Assembly: GCA_035544515.1 (NCBI GenBank)
Contig: DATKEG010000243.1
Coordinates: forward strand, 1-19,748
Reading direction: 5' to 3'
Length of the DNA stretch: 19,748 nt
DNA from: DATKEG01 sp035544515
Lineage (GTDB): Bacteria > Acidobacteriota > Vicinamibacteria > Fen-336
Below the pieces are notes generated by a model. That model was not told the DNA's origin, did no database searches, and worked only from the letters and a program-made list of their open reading frames with translations. The translations under genes were made by a program, and so were the position numbers. Numbering within the stretch: the stretch's first letter is position 1; every line of letters begins with the position of its first letter. Of the stretch, positions 1-6,579 are shown in pieces.

Positions 1-168
1 CTCGCCGCGCACCGCCAGCGCGCGCGCCTCCGGGCGCGCGTCGTCCACGGTCCACACGTGCGCGCCCCGGATCACGAGGTCCGCCGGAGGAAAGCCCTGC
101 CCGCGCACGTCCAAGCTGGCCATCGCTGCCCCGACGCACACGACGCCGACCAGGCGGCATCGTCTCAT
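1..168 (-). CDS. Amidohydrolase (YtcJ-like), N-terminal fragment
   Basis: The first 56 residues of a gene that continues off the left edge. The protein opens with an Arg-rich N-terminus and a hydrophobic stretch (about residues 6-20), consistent with a Sec signal peptide. The segment from residue 29 reads ADLVIRGAHVWTVDDARPEA, followed by ALAVRGE. This is the classic opening beta-sandwich strand pattern of metal-dependent amidohydrolases of the YtcJ/imidazolonepropionase-like type. The catalytic His and Asp residues would lie outside the window, so substrate cannot be inferred. The ATG at 168-166 gives a signal peptide at the right distance. On the same strand a weak TAGAAA lies six bases upstream of it. 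The gene is divergent from the Uma2 gene, with 68 bases between starts. Family assignment is fairly secure, specific function unknown. Confidence 0.7.
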   Translation of the reverse strand, partial: MRRCRLVGVVCVGAAMASLDVRGQGFPPADLVIRGAHVWTVDDARPEARALAVRGE

Positions 169-223
169 GTGAGCTTTCTAGGCCCTCCGCCGCGCGGCGT
201 CAACCCGGCGCCGCCGCCCGTGC

Positions 224-229
224 TAACCT
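224..229 (+). promoter_or_regulatory. -10-like hexamer for Uma2 gene
   Basis: TAACCT lies seven bases before the ATG at 237, and no Shine-Dalgarno is present. Transcription would start at or next to the start codon, giving a leaderless mRNA. No convincing -35 element is visible. Inference from spacing and from the same pattern at other genes in this window. Confidence 0.4.
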
Positions 230-236
230 TCGCCCG

Positions 237-806
237 ATGGCCGCGCCGACCGACACCAAGCGCCGTGCCGTGTATGCGGACATCGAGCGCGTCCCGGACA
301 CGATGGTGGCCGAGATCGTGGACGGCGAGCTGTTCGCGAGCCCGCGGCCCAGGCCCCGCCATGCCGTGGCCGCTTCCGTGCTGGGAGCGCAGCTCAACGG
401 CCCATTCCAGCAGGGGCGCGGTGGGCCGGGGGGGTGGTGGATTCTCGACGAGCCGGAGCTGCACTTCGGAGAGGACGTGCTCGTCCCCGACATCGCGGGC
501 TGGCGCCGGGAGCGGCTGCCGGACATGCCCGACGAGGCCTATTTCGCGCTCGCGCCGGACTGGATCTGCGAGGTCCTGTCTCCGCACAACGAGCGCCATG
601 ACCGTGTCCGCAAGCTTCCGGTCTACGCGCGAGTGGGTGTGGGCCATGCCTGGCTCGTGGACCCGCTCGAGCGCACCGTGGAGGTCCTGCGCCTCGACGC
701 CGGGCAATGGTCGGCCGTGCGCACGTACCGCAACGACGAGGCCTTGCGGGCCGAGCCGTTCACGGCCGTGGAGATCGACCTGGTTTCGCTCTGGGGTGGG
801 CGCTAG
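237..806 (+). CDS. Uma2 family protein (PD-(D/E)xK nuclease fold)
   Basis: A 189-residue protein matching the Uma2/DUF820 family, which adopts a restriction-endonuclease-like PD-(D/E)xK fold. The signature segments are present in order: EIVDGEL (26-32), a basic region, VPDIAGW with the catalytic-type Asp (83-89), DWICEVLSP with the Glu (108-116), then K127-LPVYARVGVGHAWLVDP. All core acidic residues and the Lys are retained, so the fold should be catalytically competent. The true biological role of these proteins is not settled; they are abundant in cyanobacteria and many environmental bacteria. It stands alone, with no antitoxin, methylase or transposase beside it. It is convergent with the permease gene ending at 840. 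The ATG at 237 is the first start after a TAACCT box; there is no ribosome-binding site. Confidence 0.88.
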   Translation: MAAPTDTKRRAVYADIERVPDTMVAEIVDGELFASPRPRPRHAVAASVLGAQLNGPFQQGRGGPGGWWILDEPELHFGEDVLVPDIAGWRRERLPDMPDEAYFALAPDWICEVLSPHNERHDRVRKLPVYARVGVGHAWLVDPLERTVEVLRLDAGQWSAVRTYRNDEALRAEPFTAVEIDLVSLWGGR

Positions 807-839
807 CCGGCATCGCCGCGCCCGGGACCTCCTGAGGAT

Positions 840-1988
840 TCACAGAGGCGCGGGTCCGACGGGCCGGCCGCGGAAGAACTCGCTGCGCCCGTACCAGGCG
901 CGCAGGTCGGCCCAGAAGACGGAAAGGCCGGCGGTCACCGGCACCGCCAGGAGCATGCCCACGAAGCCGAAGAGGCTGCCCCCCACCAGCACCGCCAGCA
1001 TGATCACGATGGAGTGCAGCCCCAGGCTCGAGCCCACCACGCGCGGCGTGACGAAGTTGCCCTCCACGAACTGGCCGAAGGCGAACACGGCCGCCACCGC
1101 GACGAGGCGGGCCAGGCTCTGGTCGTCCAGCCACGACAACAGCAGGCCCAGGGGCAGCCCGATGATCACGGACATGAAGGGCACCAGGTTGAACAGCCCG
1201 ATCACGAACCCCACCAGCAGCCCCATGGGCACGCCGCAGAGGGTCAGCGCGATCGCGTAGAACGAGCCCAGGATGAGGGCGACCGTGATCTGGCCGCGCG
1301 CGAAGGCCGAGAGCAGCCGGTCCAGCTCCCCCAGGCGCGAGAACACGTACGGCCGGTAGCGGTGCGGGACCAGCTCCTTCGTCCCCTCGCGGATGTGGTT
1401 CATGTCGTAGAGCAGGTAGACGGTGAACACCGGAATGATCACGAGGTTGAGCAGGGTCAGAACGAACGACAGCACGCTCGAGAAGGCGCGGCCCAGGGCG
1501 TGCGTGACCGGGCTGAGCAGGCCGGGCAGCGCCGTGCGCAACGTGGCCTGCAGGCGCTCCTGGGCCAGGTCCACCTGCACGGGGTAGCGCAGGTGCAGCC
1601 GCTCGTACGCCGGCTCGAGACGCGCGCGCAGACGGTCGACGTAATCGGGCAGCTTGGCCACCGTCTCCGAGACCTGCGCGTAGACCTGGGGCACCACGAC
1701 GAGGACGATGACCGCGAAGGCCGCGAGCACGACCAGGGTCAGGATCGCGACGGCCAGCATCCGAGGGTCCACGCGGCTCCGCAGCCAGGCCGGCCCGCGG
1801 GCCAGGCCGCGCGCGAAGGCGCGCTCCATGCCGTTGGCGAGCGGGTTCACGAAGTAGGCCAGGGCAAGCGCCACCGCGAACGGCGTCAGCGGATCGCTCA
1901 GGGCGTAGAGCGCCCAGAGAAAGAGGCCGAGGAGGACGGCCACCAGGGCCAGCCGCGTGGCCGGCCGGCGGAAAAACGCGCTCGTCAC
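840..1988 (-). CDS. AI-2E family transporter (PF01594-type permease)
   Basis: A 382-residue polytopic membrane protein. It shows the family layout: two N-terminal hydrophobic hairpins (about 10-45 and 70-105), a long amphipathic segment with YVDRLRARL (about 120-200), then a cluster of five to six helices. The family-typical motifs YLLYDMN, RGQITVALILGSFYAIAL and GLFNLVPFMSVIIGLPLGLL are visible, as is GSSLGLHSIVIMLAVLVGGSLFG near the C-terminus. The family is named for the TqsA/YdiK autoinducer-2 exporter but includes Na+/H+ antiporters and uncharacterised permeases, so the substrate is open. The start is a GTG at 1988-1986 that overlaps the TGA of the upstream phosphatidyltransferase (GTGA, 1985-1988). 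This implies translational coupling in one operon. A continuous frame extends further upstream but is only the shadow of the neighbouring gene. Confidence 0.9.
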   Translation of the reverse strand: MTSAFFRRPATRLALVAVLLGLFLWALYALSDPLTPFAVALALAYFVNPLANGMERAFARGLARGPAWLRSRVDPRMLAVAILTLVVLAAFAVIVLVVVPQVYAQVSETVAKLPDYVDRLRARLEPAYERLHLRYPVQVDLAQERLQATLRTALPGLLSPVTHALGRAFSSVLSFVLTLLNLVIIPVFTVYLLYDMNHIREGTKELVPHRYRPYVFSRLGELDRLLSAFARGQITVALILGSFYAIALTLCGVPMGLLVGFVIGLFNLVPFMSVIIGLPLGLLLSWLDDQSLARLVAVAAVFAFGQFVEGNFVTPRVVGSSLGLHSIVIMLAVLVGGSLFGFVGMLLAVPVTAGLSVFWADLRAWYGRSEFFRGRPVGPAPL

Positions 1989-2548
1989 GGCGGCGGGCCG
2001 CCCCGCCGGGCGGAGGCGAGGTACACGTAGTGCAGGGCGGAGGCGACCGTCAGCGCGAGCGTGACCCAGTAGACGAGCGGCAGGGCGGTGAAGTCCCAGC
2101 CGATCGCGTTGACGAGCAGGACGAGGGCCACGGTGACGAGCTGGCTGCCGGTGCAGAGCTTGCCCAGCAGCGAGGGATAGAAGATGCGCCGCTCCACGGT
2201 GAGGTTGATGATGGCGACACTGGCCAGGATGATCGCGTCCCGGGAGAGGGTGGTCACGGTCAGCCAGGCCGGGATCGTGACCTCGAGGCTGGTCGTCCAG
2301 GTGAGCGCCACGAACGACGAGCTGAGCAGGATCTTGTCCGCCACCGGGTCGAGCATGGCGCCCAGCGTCGTCTGCTGCCGCCCCAGCCGCGCGATGAGCC
2401 CGTCGAGCAGGTCGGTGAGGCCGGCCACCAGGAACACGGCGAGCGCCCACACCCGCTCGCCGGACAGGACGAGCACCACGAGCAGCGGCGCGAGCCCCAT
2501 GCGCAACAGCGTGAGCTGGTTGGCGACGGTGAGCAATGGCGGTGTCAT
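1985..2548 (-). CDS. pgsA: CDP-alcohol phosphatidyltransferase (PgsA-type)
   Basis: A 187-residue integral membrane enzyme of the CDP-alcohol phosphotransferase superfamily. The full catalytic signature D-x2-D-G-x2-A-R-x8-G-x3-D-x3-D is present: D46, D49, G50, A53, R54, G63, D67 and D71. Five to six hydrophobic helices surround it. The NQLTLLRMGLAPLLV opening and overall length match phosphatidylglycerophosphate synthase, which transfers phosphatidyl from CDP-diacylglycerol to glycerol-3-phosphate at the inner membrane. A related acceptor such as inositol phosphate cannot be excluded. It is the first gene of a two-gene minus-strand unit and its TGA overlaps the GTG of the AI-2E permease. Upstream lies the terminator of the CsgG-like gene, so the operon must have its own promoter in 2549-2600; none is obvious. 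The symbol is by family resemblance. Confidence 0.85.
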   Translation of the reverse strand: MTPPLLTVANQLTLLRMGLAPLLVVLVLSGERVWALAVFLVAGLTDLLDGLIARLGRQQTTLGAMLDPVADKILLSSSFVALTWTTSLEVTIPAWLTVTTLSRDAIILASVAIINLTVERRIFYPSLLGKLCTGSQLVTVALVLLVNAIGWDFTALPLVYWVTLALTVASALHYVYLASARRGGPPP

Positions 2549-2597
2549 CTACCGGGATGTCGACGTCCAGCGCGGAGCGGAGGGCGCCGCACTCCGG

Positions 2598-2633
2598 AAA
2601 AAAAGGGGGTCGCCGGTGTTGGCGGCGACCCCC
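2598..2633 (-). terminator. Intrinsic terminator of the CsgG-like gene
   Basis: A perfect 11-bp inverted repeat (2605-2615 with 2623-2633, stem GGGGGTCGCC plus one G-C) encloses a 7-base loop. Read on the minus strand the stem is followed immediately by seven T residues (2598-2604). This is a textbook Rho-independent terminator about 25 bases after the CsgG-like stop codon. On the plus strand the A-run precedes the stem, so it acts in the minus direction. Confidence 0.93.
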
Positions 2634-2657
2634 GACGTCCGAAGGTGACGGCCCGTG

Positions 2658-3350
2658 CTACTCGAGCCGGTCCTTCTTGGCGACGATCTTCGCGATGAGG
2701 TCGACCGTCGCGGCATCCTGGGCCTCGCCGATCGCGCTCGCCTTGTAGTCGCTGGAGCCCATGCTGAAGCCGGCGCCGCCGGCGCCGAGGGCGCCCGCGC
2801 CCACCTTCAGGCCGCCGCCCTTCTTGGAGACGCCCTCGCCCTTGGCCGAGAGCAGGATCTCTCCGGTCGTGGTGTCGATCATGCGCGCGGTGAGCGAGAC
2901 CTCGGTCTTCGCCTTCTTGAGGCCGAGACCACCCAACTTGCCCCCGATGAGCCCGCCGCCGCCGTAGCTCTTCTCCTCGCCGCCGAACTTGGTGATGGAG
3001 CCGGCGATGATGTAGCGGATGCCGAGCACCTTGCCCAGCTTGGAGAGCTTGGCCGCGCTCGGATCGGCGCGGTCGCTCGCCGCGAAGTCCTGCTCCGCGA
3101 GGACTGTGTCGAGCCTCTTGCGCTCGACGACGCGGAAGGCGCCGTCCTCCAGGAGCGCGTCCACCACCTGGTCGGCCATGCCCTTGCCGATGTCGTAATT
3201 GCCCCACCAGTGGTGGTGGACCGTGCCGAAATCGAAGTCCATCACGGCCACCGTCGGCCGCTTGGACTTCTCCGTCTGGGCCTGCGCAGGCCCCCCGACT
3301 CCCGCCAGCGCGATGCCTGCCGCCAGGATGACTGCCCCGCCCCTTTTCAT
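2658..3350 (-). CDS. CsgG/HfaB-family exported protein
   Basis: A 230-residue protein with a clear Sec signal peptide (MKRGG, hydrophobic core 6-20, AQA at 22-24). The CsgG-type fold follows: PTVAVMDFDFGTV (about 32-44), GKGMADQVVDALLEDGAFRVVERKRLD, LGIRYIIAGSITKFG, a Gly-rich loop, KTEVSLTARMIDTTTGEIL, and a C-terminal helix with TVDLIAKIV. In CsgG this fold builds the outer-membrane curli secretion channel; related proteins (LpoB, HfaB) serve envelope assembly. There is no lipobox Cys after the signal peptide, unlike canonical lipoprotein CsgG, and no other curli gene is near. Function is therefore best stated as a CsgG-fold envelope protein. The ATG at 3350 has a strong AGGGAGGGG ribosome-binding site six bases upstream. 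An in-frame ATG at 3368 lies before that site and is rejected. The unit has its own promoter and terminator. Confidence 0.85.
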   Translation of the reverse strand: MKRGGAVILAAGIALAGVGGPAQAQTEKSKRPTVAVMDFDFGTVHHHWWGNYDIGKGMADQVVDALLEDGAFRVVERKRLDTVLAEQDFAASDRADPSAAKLSKLGKVLGIRYIIAGSITKFGGEEKSYGGGGLIGGKLGGLGLKKAKTEVSLTARMIDTTTGEILLSAKGEGVSKKGGGLKVGAGALGAGGAGFSMGSSDYKASAIGEAQDAATVDLIAKIVAKKDRLE

Positions 3351-3356
3351 TACTAT

Positions 3357-3365
3357 CCCCTCCCT
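3357..3365 (-). promoter_or_regulatory. Strong Shine-Dalgarno of the CsgG-like gene
   Basis: AGGGAGGGG on the minus strand, followed by a six-base spacer and the ATG at 3350-3348. It decides between this ATG and the upstream in-frame ATG at 3368, which overlaps the front of the ribosome-binding site. Confidence 0.85.
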
Positions 3366-3378
3366 CATGCGGCCTGTG

Positions 3379-3407
3379 AATATACAGGACGTTACCGGAC
3401 ACCGCAA
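3379..3407 (-). promoter_or_regulatory. Sigma-70-type promoter of the CsgG-like gene
   Basis: TTGCGG (3407-3402) and TATATT (3384-3379) are separated by exactly 17 bases on the minus strand. Transcription would begin near 3372, giving a short leader of about 22 bases that carries the Shine-Dalgarno. This is the best-formed housekeeping promoter in the window and separates this gene from the upstream J-protein gene. Confidence 0.8.
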
Positions 3408-3421
3408 GGTTGTGAGGACGC

Positions 3422-4396
3422 TCACCGGCCGCCGCGCCGCAGCTCTTCGAACAGCTCGCGCTCGCGTGGGGTGAGGTCCTGGGGCAGGTCCACGGCCAGC
3501 TCGGCCAGGAGGTCTCCCCGCTGGCCCTTCTTTCCGTCGGCGAGCTGCGGCAGGCCGTGGCCGCGGAGGCGGAAGACGCGGCCGGACCGCGACCCGGGCG
3601 GGATCTTGATGCCCACCGGCCCCTCGAGGGTGGGCACGGTGCCTTCGCCGCCGAGGACCGCGATGGTGAGGGGCACCGTGACGGCCGTCTTGAGGTCGTC
3701 GCCGGCCCGCTGCAGTTGCGCATGCGGCAGGGTCCGCACGCGGAGGTAGAGATCGCCACGCGGGCCGCCCTGCCGGCCCGGGGCGCCTTCGCCGCCCACG
3801 CGCACGCGCGCCCCCTCGCGCACGCCCGCCGGGATCTTCACCTCCACCCGGCGCGCCGCGCCGCCCTCGCCCACCTGGATCGTGCGCGAGGTGCCGCGCA
3901 GGATCTCGTCGAGAGTCAGCTCCACGGGCGTCTCGACGTCCTGGCCGGCGGCGCTCGCGCGGCCGAGCATCTCCTCGAGGTCCACCTCGCGGAAGCCGCC
4001 GCGGCCGCCTCCCGGGAACCCTTCGCCGGCGCCGCCGGCGCCGCCGCCGCCGAACCCGCCGCCGAAGATCGTGCGGAAGAACTCCGAGAACCCGCCCAGG
4101 TCCTCCCCGAAGTCCACGTGCACCTGCCCCCCGCGCGCGGACGCGCCCGCCCGCGGGCCCGGCCGTGCGTGCGCGGCCCAGTCCGGGCCGAGCGTGTCGT
4201 ACCTCCGGCGCTTCACGGGATCGGAGAGCACGGCGTTGGCCTCGTTGATCTCCTTGAAGCGCGCCTCCGCCCTGGGGTCGCCCTTGTTCACGTCGGGGTG
4301 GTGCTTGCGGGCGAGCCTCCGGTACGCGGCCTTGATCTCCTTGTCGGTCGCGGTACGGGACACGCCCAGGGTCTTGTAGTAGTCCTTGAATTCCAT
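3422..4396 (-). CDS. cbpA: CbpA-type J-domain co-chaperone (DnaJ family)
   Basis: A 324-residue type-B J-protein. Residues 4-70 form the J domain with KDYYKTLGV, the invariant HPD at 33-35 and the helix IV motif RRRYDTLG. A long Gly/Phe-rich linker follows (about 90-135, with SEFFRTIFGGGFGGGG). Two beta-rich substrate-binding domains come next: VELTLDEILRGTSRTI to about 225, then TVPLTIAVLGGEGTVPTLEG to the end. The four CxxCxGxG zinc motifs of DnaJ proper are absent, so it is CbpA-like. Such proteins deliver unfolded clients to DnaK and stimulate its ATPase. The start at 4396 places the J domain at the N-terminus as usual; the upstream ATG at 4436 would add 13 non-conserved residues. A TATCAT box (4439-4434, minus) could drive it. 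It is divergent from the SDR gene. Confidence 0.93.
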   Translation of the reverse strand: MEFKDYYKTLGVSRTATDKEIKAAYRRLARKHHPDVNKGDPRAEARFKEINEANAVLSDPVKRRRYDTLGPDWAAHARPGPRAGASARGGQVHVDFGEDLGGFSEFFRTIFGGGFGGGGAGGAGEGFPGGGRGGFREVDLEEMLGRASAAGQDVETPVELTLDEILRGTSRTIQVGEGGAARRVEVKIPAGVREGARVRVGGEGAPGRQGGPRGDLYLRVRTLPHAQLQRAGDDLKTAVTVPLTIAVLGGEGTVPTLEGPVGIKIPPGSRSGRVFRLRGHGLPQLADGKKGQRGDLLAELAVDLPQDLTPRERELFEELRRGGR

Positions 4397-4453
4397 GGCC
4401 CGGTCCCCGGTCGGGCCGGAGGCTCCGTGGGACATGATAACGCTCGCGCATCC

Positions 4454-4483
4454 TTGCCGGCCCTTGCCGCGGGCTCCTATACT
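4454..4483 (+). promoter_or_regulatory. Promoter of the SDR-YihY operon
   Basis: TTGCCG (4454-4459) and TATACT (4478-4483) are 18 bases apart. The GTG start codon begins only six bases after the -10 box, so the transcript is predicted to begin at or within the start codon (leaderless). The GGGAG in between is too close to serve as a Shine-Dalgarno and would not be transcribed. Confidence 0.65.
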
Positions 4484-4489
4484 CGGGAG

Positions 4490-5215
4490 GTGGAGATCCG
4501 GGGAGCCTCGGCGCTGGTGACGGGAGCGGGGCGCGGCATCGGCCGCGCCGTCTCCCTGGCCCTGGCCGCCGCCGGGGCGCGTGTCACGGCCGTCTCGCGC
4601 ACGAAGGGCGAGATCGACGCGCTGGTGGCCGAGATCGAGCGGCGCGGCGGCCATGCCGTGGCGCACGCGGCCGACCTGACGCGCCGCGAAGCCTGCGACG
4701 AAGCGGTCGCGCGCGCGGTGCAGGCCCACGGTTCGTTGCAGGTCCTGGTCAACAACGCCGGTATCGGCGGCTTTGCGCCCGTGGCCGAGACCTCGGACGA
4801 GGCGTGGGATGGGATCTTCGCCACGAACGTGACCGCCCCCTTCCGCCTGACGCGGGCGGCGCTGCCCCACCTGGCCCGCCAGGGCGGCGAGATCTTCATG
4901 ATCTCGTCGCTCGCCGGCGCGAACGCCACCGCGAACCTGGCCGCCTACTCCGCCAGCAAGGCCGCCCTCGACCACTTCTCCCGCTGCCTGATGCTGGAGG
5001 TGCGGCATCAGGGCATCAAGGTGACCGTCGTCGCGCCCGGATCAGTGGCCACCGGCTTCGGCGGCGACCGGACCGACCGCCCGGAACGGGAAGCGTCCTG
5101 GATGCTGCAACCCGAGGACGTGGCCGCCGCCGTCCTCGACCTCCTGCAGACACGCGGCGCGGCCCACCTGAGCCGGGTGGAGATGCGACCCCTTCGCCCG
5201 CCCAAGCGGGCGTGA
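4490..5215 (+). CDS. Short-chain dehydrogenase/reductase (classical SDR)
   Basis: A 241-residue classical SDR. The Rossmann cofactor motif TGAGRGIG is at 11-18, NNAG at 88-91, the structural Asn at 113, and the catalytic Ser (about 140) with Y153-x3-K157 are all present. A basic Arg-Thr-Lys stretch after beta-2 (VSRTKGE, 35-41) suggests preference for NADPH over NADH. Substrate is unknown; related proteins include 3-oxoacyl-ACP reductase-like enzymes, but nothing here fixes the pathway. The GTG at 4490 is chosen because the protein begins directly at the VEIRGASALVTGAG strand, with no room for a longer N-terminus, and the promoter sits immediately before it. Its TGA overlaps the GTG of the YihY gene, so the two are co-translated. 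Confidence 0.92.
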   Translation: MEIRGASALVTGAGRGIGRAVSLALAAAGARVTAVSRTKGEIDALVAEIERRGGHAVAHAADLTRREACDEAVARAVQAHGSLQVLVNNAGIGGFAPVAETSDEAWDGIFATNVTAPFRLTRAALPHLARQGGEIFMISSLAGANATANLAAYSASKAALDHFSRCLMLEVRHQGIKVTVVAPGSVATGFGGDRTDRPEREASWMLQPEDVAAAVLDLLQTRGAAHLSRVEMRPLRPPKRA

Positions 5216-6063
5216 GGTTCCTGCGGGCCCTGCGCAGCGCGCTCCACCTGGGCTGGCGCGCCTTCATGCGCTTCCAGGACCACCACGGGCCGGACCGCGC
5301 CGCGGCGGTCGCCTACTACACCCTGCTCTCGCTCGTCCCCCTCCTGATCTTCCTCATCTCGCTGGGCATGGCCGTGCTCGGCTCGTTCGACGCCGCGTTC
5401 GAGGGCAGCATGCTGCTCGTCCGGGGCGCGGTCGTGCACCTCGACCGCGCGTCCATCGACGCGCTCCGCTCGTTCGTCGAGAACGCCAACCGCTTCCAGT
5501 GGCCCGGCCTCGTCCTCCTCGCCTGGACCTCGCGGCGCATCTTCGCCTCGCTCTTCTCCGCGCTGGAGCTGGTCTTCGGGGTGCCCGGGCGCAGCTTCGC
5601 CAAGCACAACCTGGTGGCGCTCTCCATGGTGCTGCTCGCCGGGATGGCCCTGCTCCTGACCATCGCGATGAGCCTGCTCGCGGCCACGTCCGAGGGGCTC
5701 ATCAAGCGTTTCCAGGCCGCGGGCGAGTTCCAGGGCCTTCACTTCCTCGTGCGCATGGTGCTGCCCTGGGCCATCACGTTCACGTTCTTCTTCGTCGTCT
5801 ACCGGTTCGTGCCCCGTCGCGTGGCCGACAGCGGCCACGCCGCGGTGGGCGCGGTGCTGGCCACGGTGTTGTGGGAAGCGGCCAAGGAGGCGTTCGCGTT
5901 CTACATCCGCAACGTGGCCCGGTACGCGGGCATCTACGGCACGCTGACCGGCATCCTCGTCCTCTCGCTCTGGCTGGAGATCTCCGTATCCATCATCTTG
6001 TACTGTGGCGAGGTGGTGGCCCTACTCATGCACCAGCGCGCCGGCTCGCGCGCCGCCGCCTGA
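5212..6063 (+). CDS. YihY/BrkB-family inner membrane protein
   Basis: A 283-residue protein of the YihY/virulence-factor-BrkB family. The family opening is visible: FMRFQDHHGPDRAAAVAYYTLLSLVPLLIFL (about 18-48). It is followed by an aromatic-rich region with WPGLVLLAWTSRRIFASLFSALELVFG, two long hydrophobic segments, RFVPRRVADSGHAAVGAVLATVLWEAAKEAFAFYI and the C-terminal YGTLTGILVLSLWLEISVSIILYCGEV. About six transmembrane helices are expected. The name RNase BN once applied to this family is a misannotation; the molecular role remains uncertain. The start is a GTG at 5212 embedded in the SDR stop (GTGA, 5212-5215), implying translational coupling. No terminator is obvious after 6063. Family identity is secure, function is not. 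Confidence 0.9.
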   Translation: MRFLRALRSALHLGWRAFMRFQDHHGPDRAAAVAYYTLLSLVPLLIFLISLGMAVLGSFDAAFEGSMLLVRGAVVHLDRASIDALRSFVENANRFQWPGLVLLAWTSRRIFASLFSALELVFGVPGRSFAKHNLVALSMVLLAGMALLLTIAMSLLAATSEGLIKRFQAAGEFQGLHFLVRMVLPWAITFTFFFVVYRFVPRRVADSGHAAVGAVLATVLWEAAKEAFAFYIRNVARYAGIYGTLTGILVLSLWLEISVSIILYCGEVVALLMHQRAGSRAAA

Positions 6064-6114
6064 CCCAAGCGAAAATAGAGCGAAAGTCGGACCTGCCTCG
6101 TCCTGGTCCTCCCC

Positions 6115-6120
6115 TATGCT
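6115..6120 (+). promoter_or_regulatory. -10-like hexamer for the 57-residue membrane protein
   Basis: TATGCT ends six bases before the GTG at 6127. No Shine-Dalgarno is present. A weak CTGCCT at 6093-6098, 16 bases upstream, may act as -35. Confidence 0.4.
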
Positions 6121-6126
6121 GGCGGC

Positions 6127-6300
6127 GTGGAGGGATCGACCGTGACTGTGCTCGAATGGGTGGCGGCCGTGGCCGTGGTGCTGGGCAGCGCAGCCGTGCT
6201 CTGGGCGGTGAGAGTGTTCGCCGGCGCCCCGGCGGACCGGCCTCGTCCGACCGCGGTGCCGCGCCGGAGGCGCGAGACCGCGTACCGGAAGGCGGCCTGA
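6127..6300 (+). CDS. Small single-pass membrane protein (57 aa)
   Basis: A 57-residue frame starting at GTG and ending with TGA at 6298-6300. Residues about 8-31 are a continuous hydrophobic stretch (VLEWVAAVAVVLGSAAVLWAVRV). A Pro/Arg-rich tail follows (RPRPTAVPRRRRETAYRKAA). By the positive-inside rule the tail should face the cytoplasm. Codon third positions are almost all G or C, as in neighbouring real genes, and a TATGCT box lies six bases upstream in the arrangement seen at other starts here. No family is recognised. It could be a small membrane regulator or a chance frame. The evidence is composition, topology and the promoter-like element. Confidence 0.5.
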   Translation: MEGSTVTVLEWVAAVAVVLGSAAVLWAVRVFAGAPADRPRPTAVPRRRRETAYRKAA

Positions 6301-6303
6301 GGC

Positions 6304-6471
6304 CTATCGGGTCGTGGCGTCCGGGGCCGGCGGCTCCGCGATCGCCGCGAGCTCGCGCCGCAGCGTGTCGTATTGCTTCTGCTCGCGATAGAGCACGGCC
6401 AGGCTGCTCTGGCTGCTCTGGCTGCTCGGCCGTCGGCGGGCTCGGGACGGGTTCGGAAGCGGGCTCGGCAT
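6304..6471 (-). pseudogene. Possible frameshifted gene relict (C-terminal tail)
   Basis: On the minus strand a 55-residue frame (ATG at 6471, TAG at 6306-6304) ends in SLAVLYREQKQYDTLRREL and a Pro-rich tail. This part has strong G/C third positions and looks like the last helix pair of a larger protein, loosely TPR-like. Upstream of a 9-base tandem repeat the better coding frame is a different one, reading SSYAEPASEPVPSPPTAEQP. The frame switch coincides with three copies of GGCTGCTCT (6402-6428, plus strand). This suggests a decayed gene with a frameshift at the repeat, or a small real protein. No ribosome-binding site is seen. No homologue is recognised. Confidence 0.25.
6402..6428. repeat. 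Three-copy 9-bp tandem repeat
   Basis: GGCTGCTCT occurs at 6402-6410 and 6411-6419, with a third copy at 6420-6428 differing in the last base. The nine-base unit keeps reading frame (Glu-Gln-Pro or Gln-Ser-Ser on the minus strand). It is the type of repeat prone to slippage. Confidence 0.85.
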
Positions 6472-6564
6472 AGCTGGACGGCGGGGTGGATCGGCTGCTC
6501 GTGAGCGGTTCCGAGGGCGTTACGGTATGTGCGCTAGATCCTGTTCCGCGGAGCAAGCCCCGCG

Positions 6565-6570
6565 TACAAT
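6565..6570 (+). promoter_or_regulatory. -10 element of the PAP2 gene
   Basis: TACAAT, nine bases before the ATG at 6580. A weak -35 candidate TGTTCC (6542-6547) lies 17 bases upstream. No Shine-Dalgarno follows, so the mRNA is probably leaderless or has a leader of only two or three bases. Confidence 0.55.
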
Positions 6571-6579
6571 ACCGAATCC

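Noticed and set aside
4434..4436. Upstream ATG as start of the J-protein
   Set aside because: It adds 13 residues with no conservation before the J domain and lies inside the likely -10 box TATCAT.
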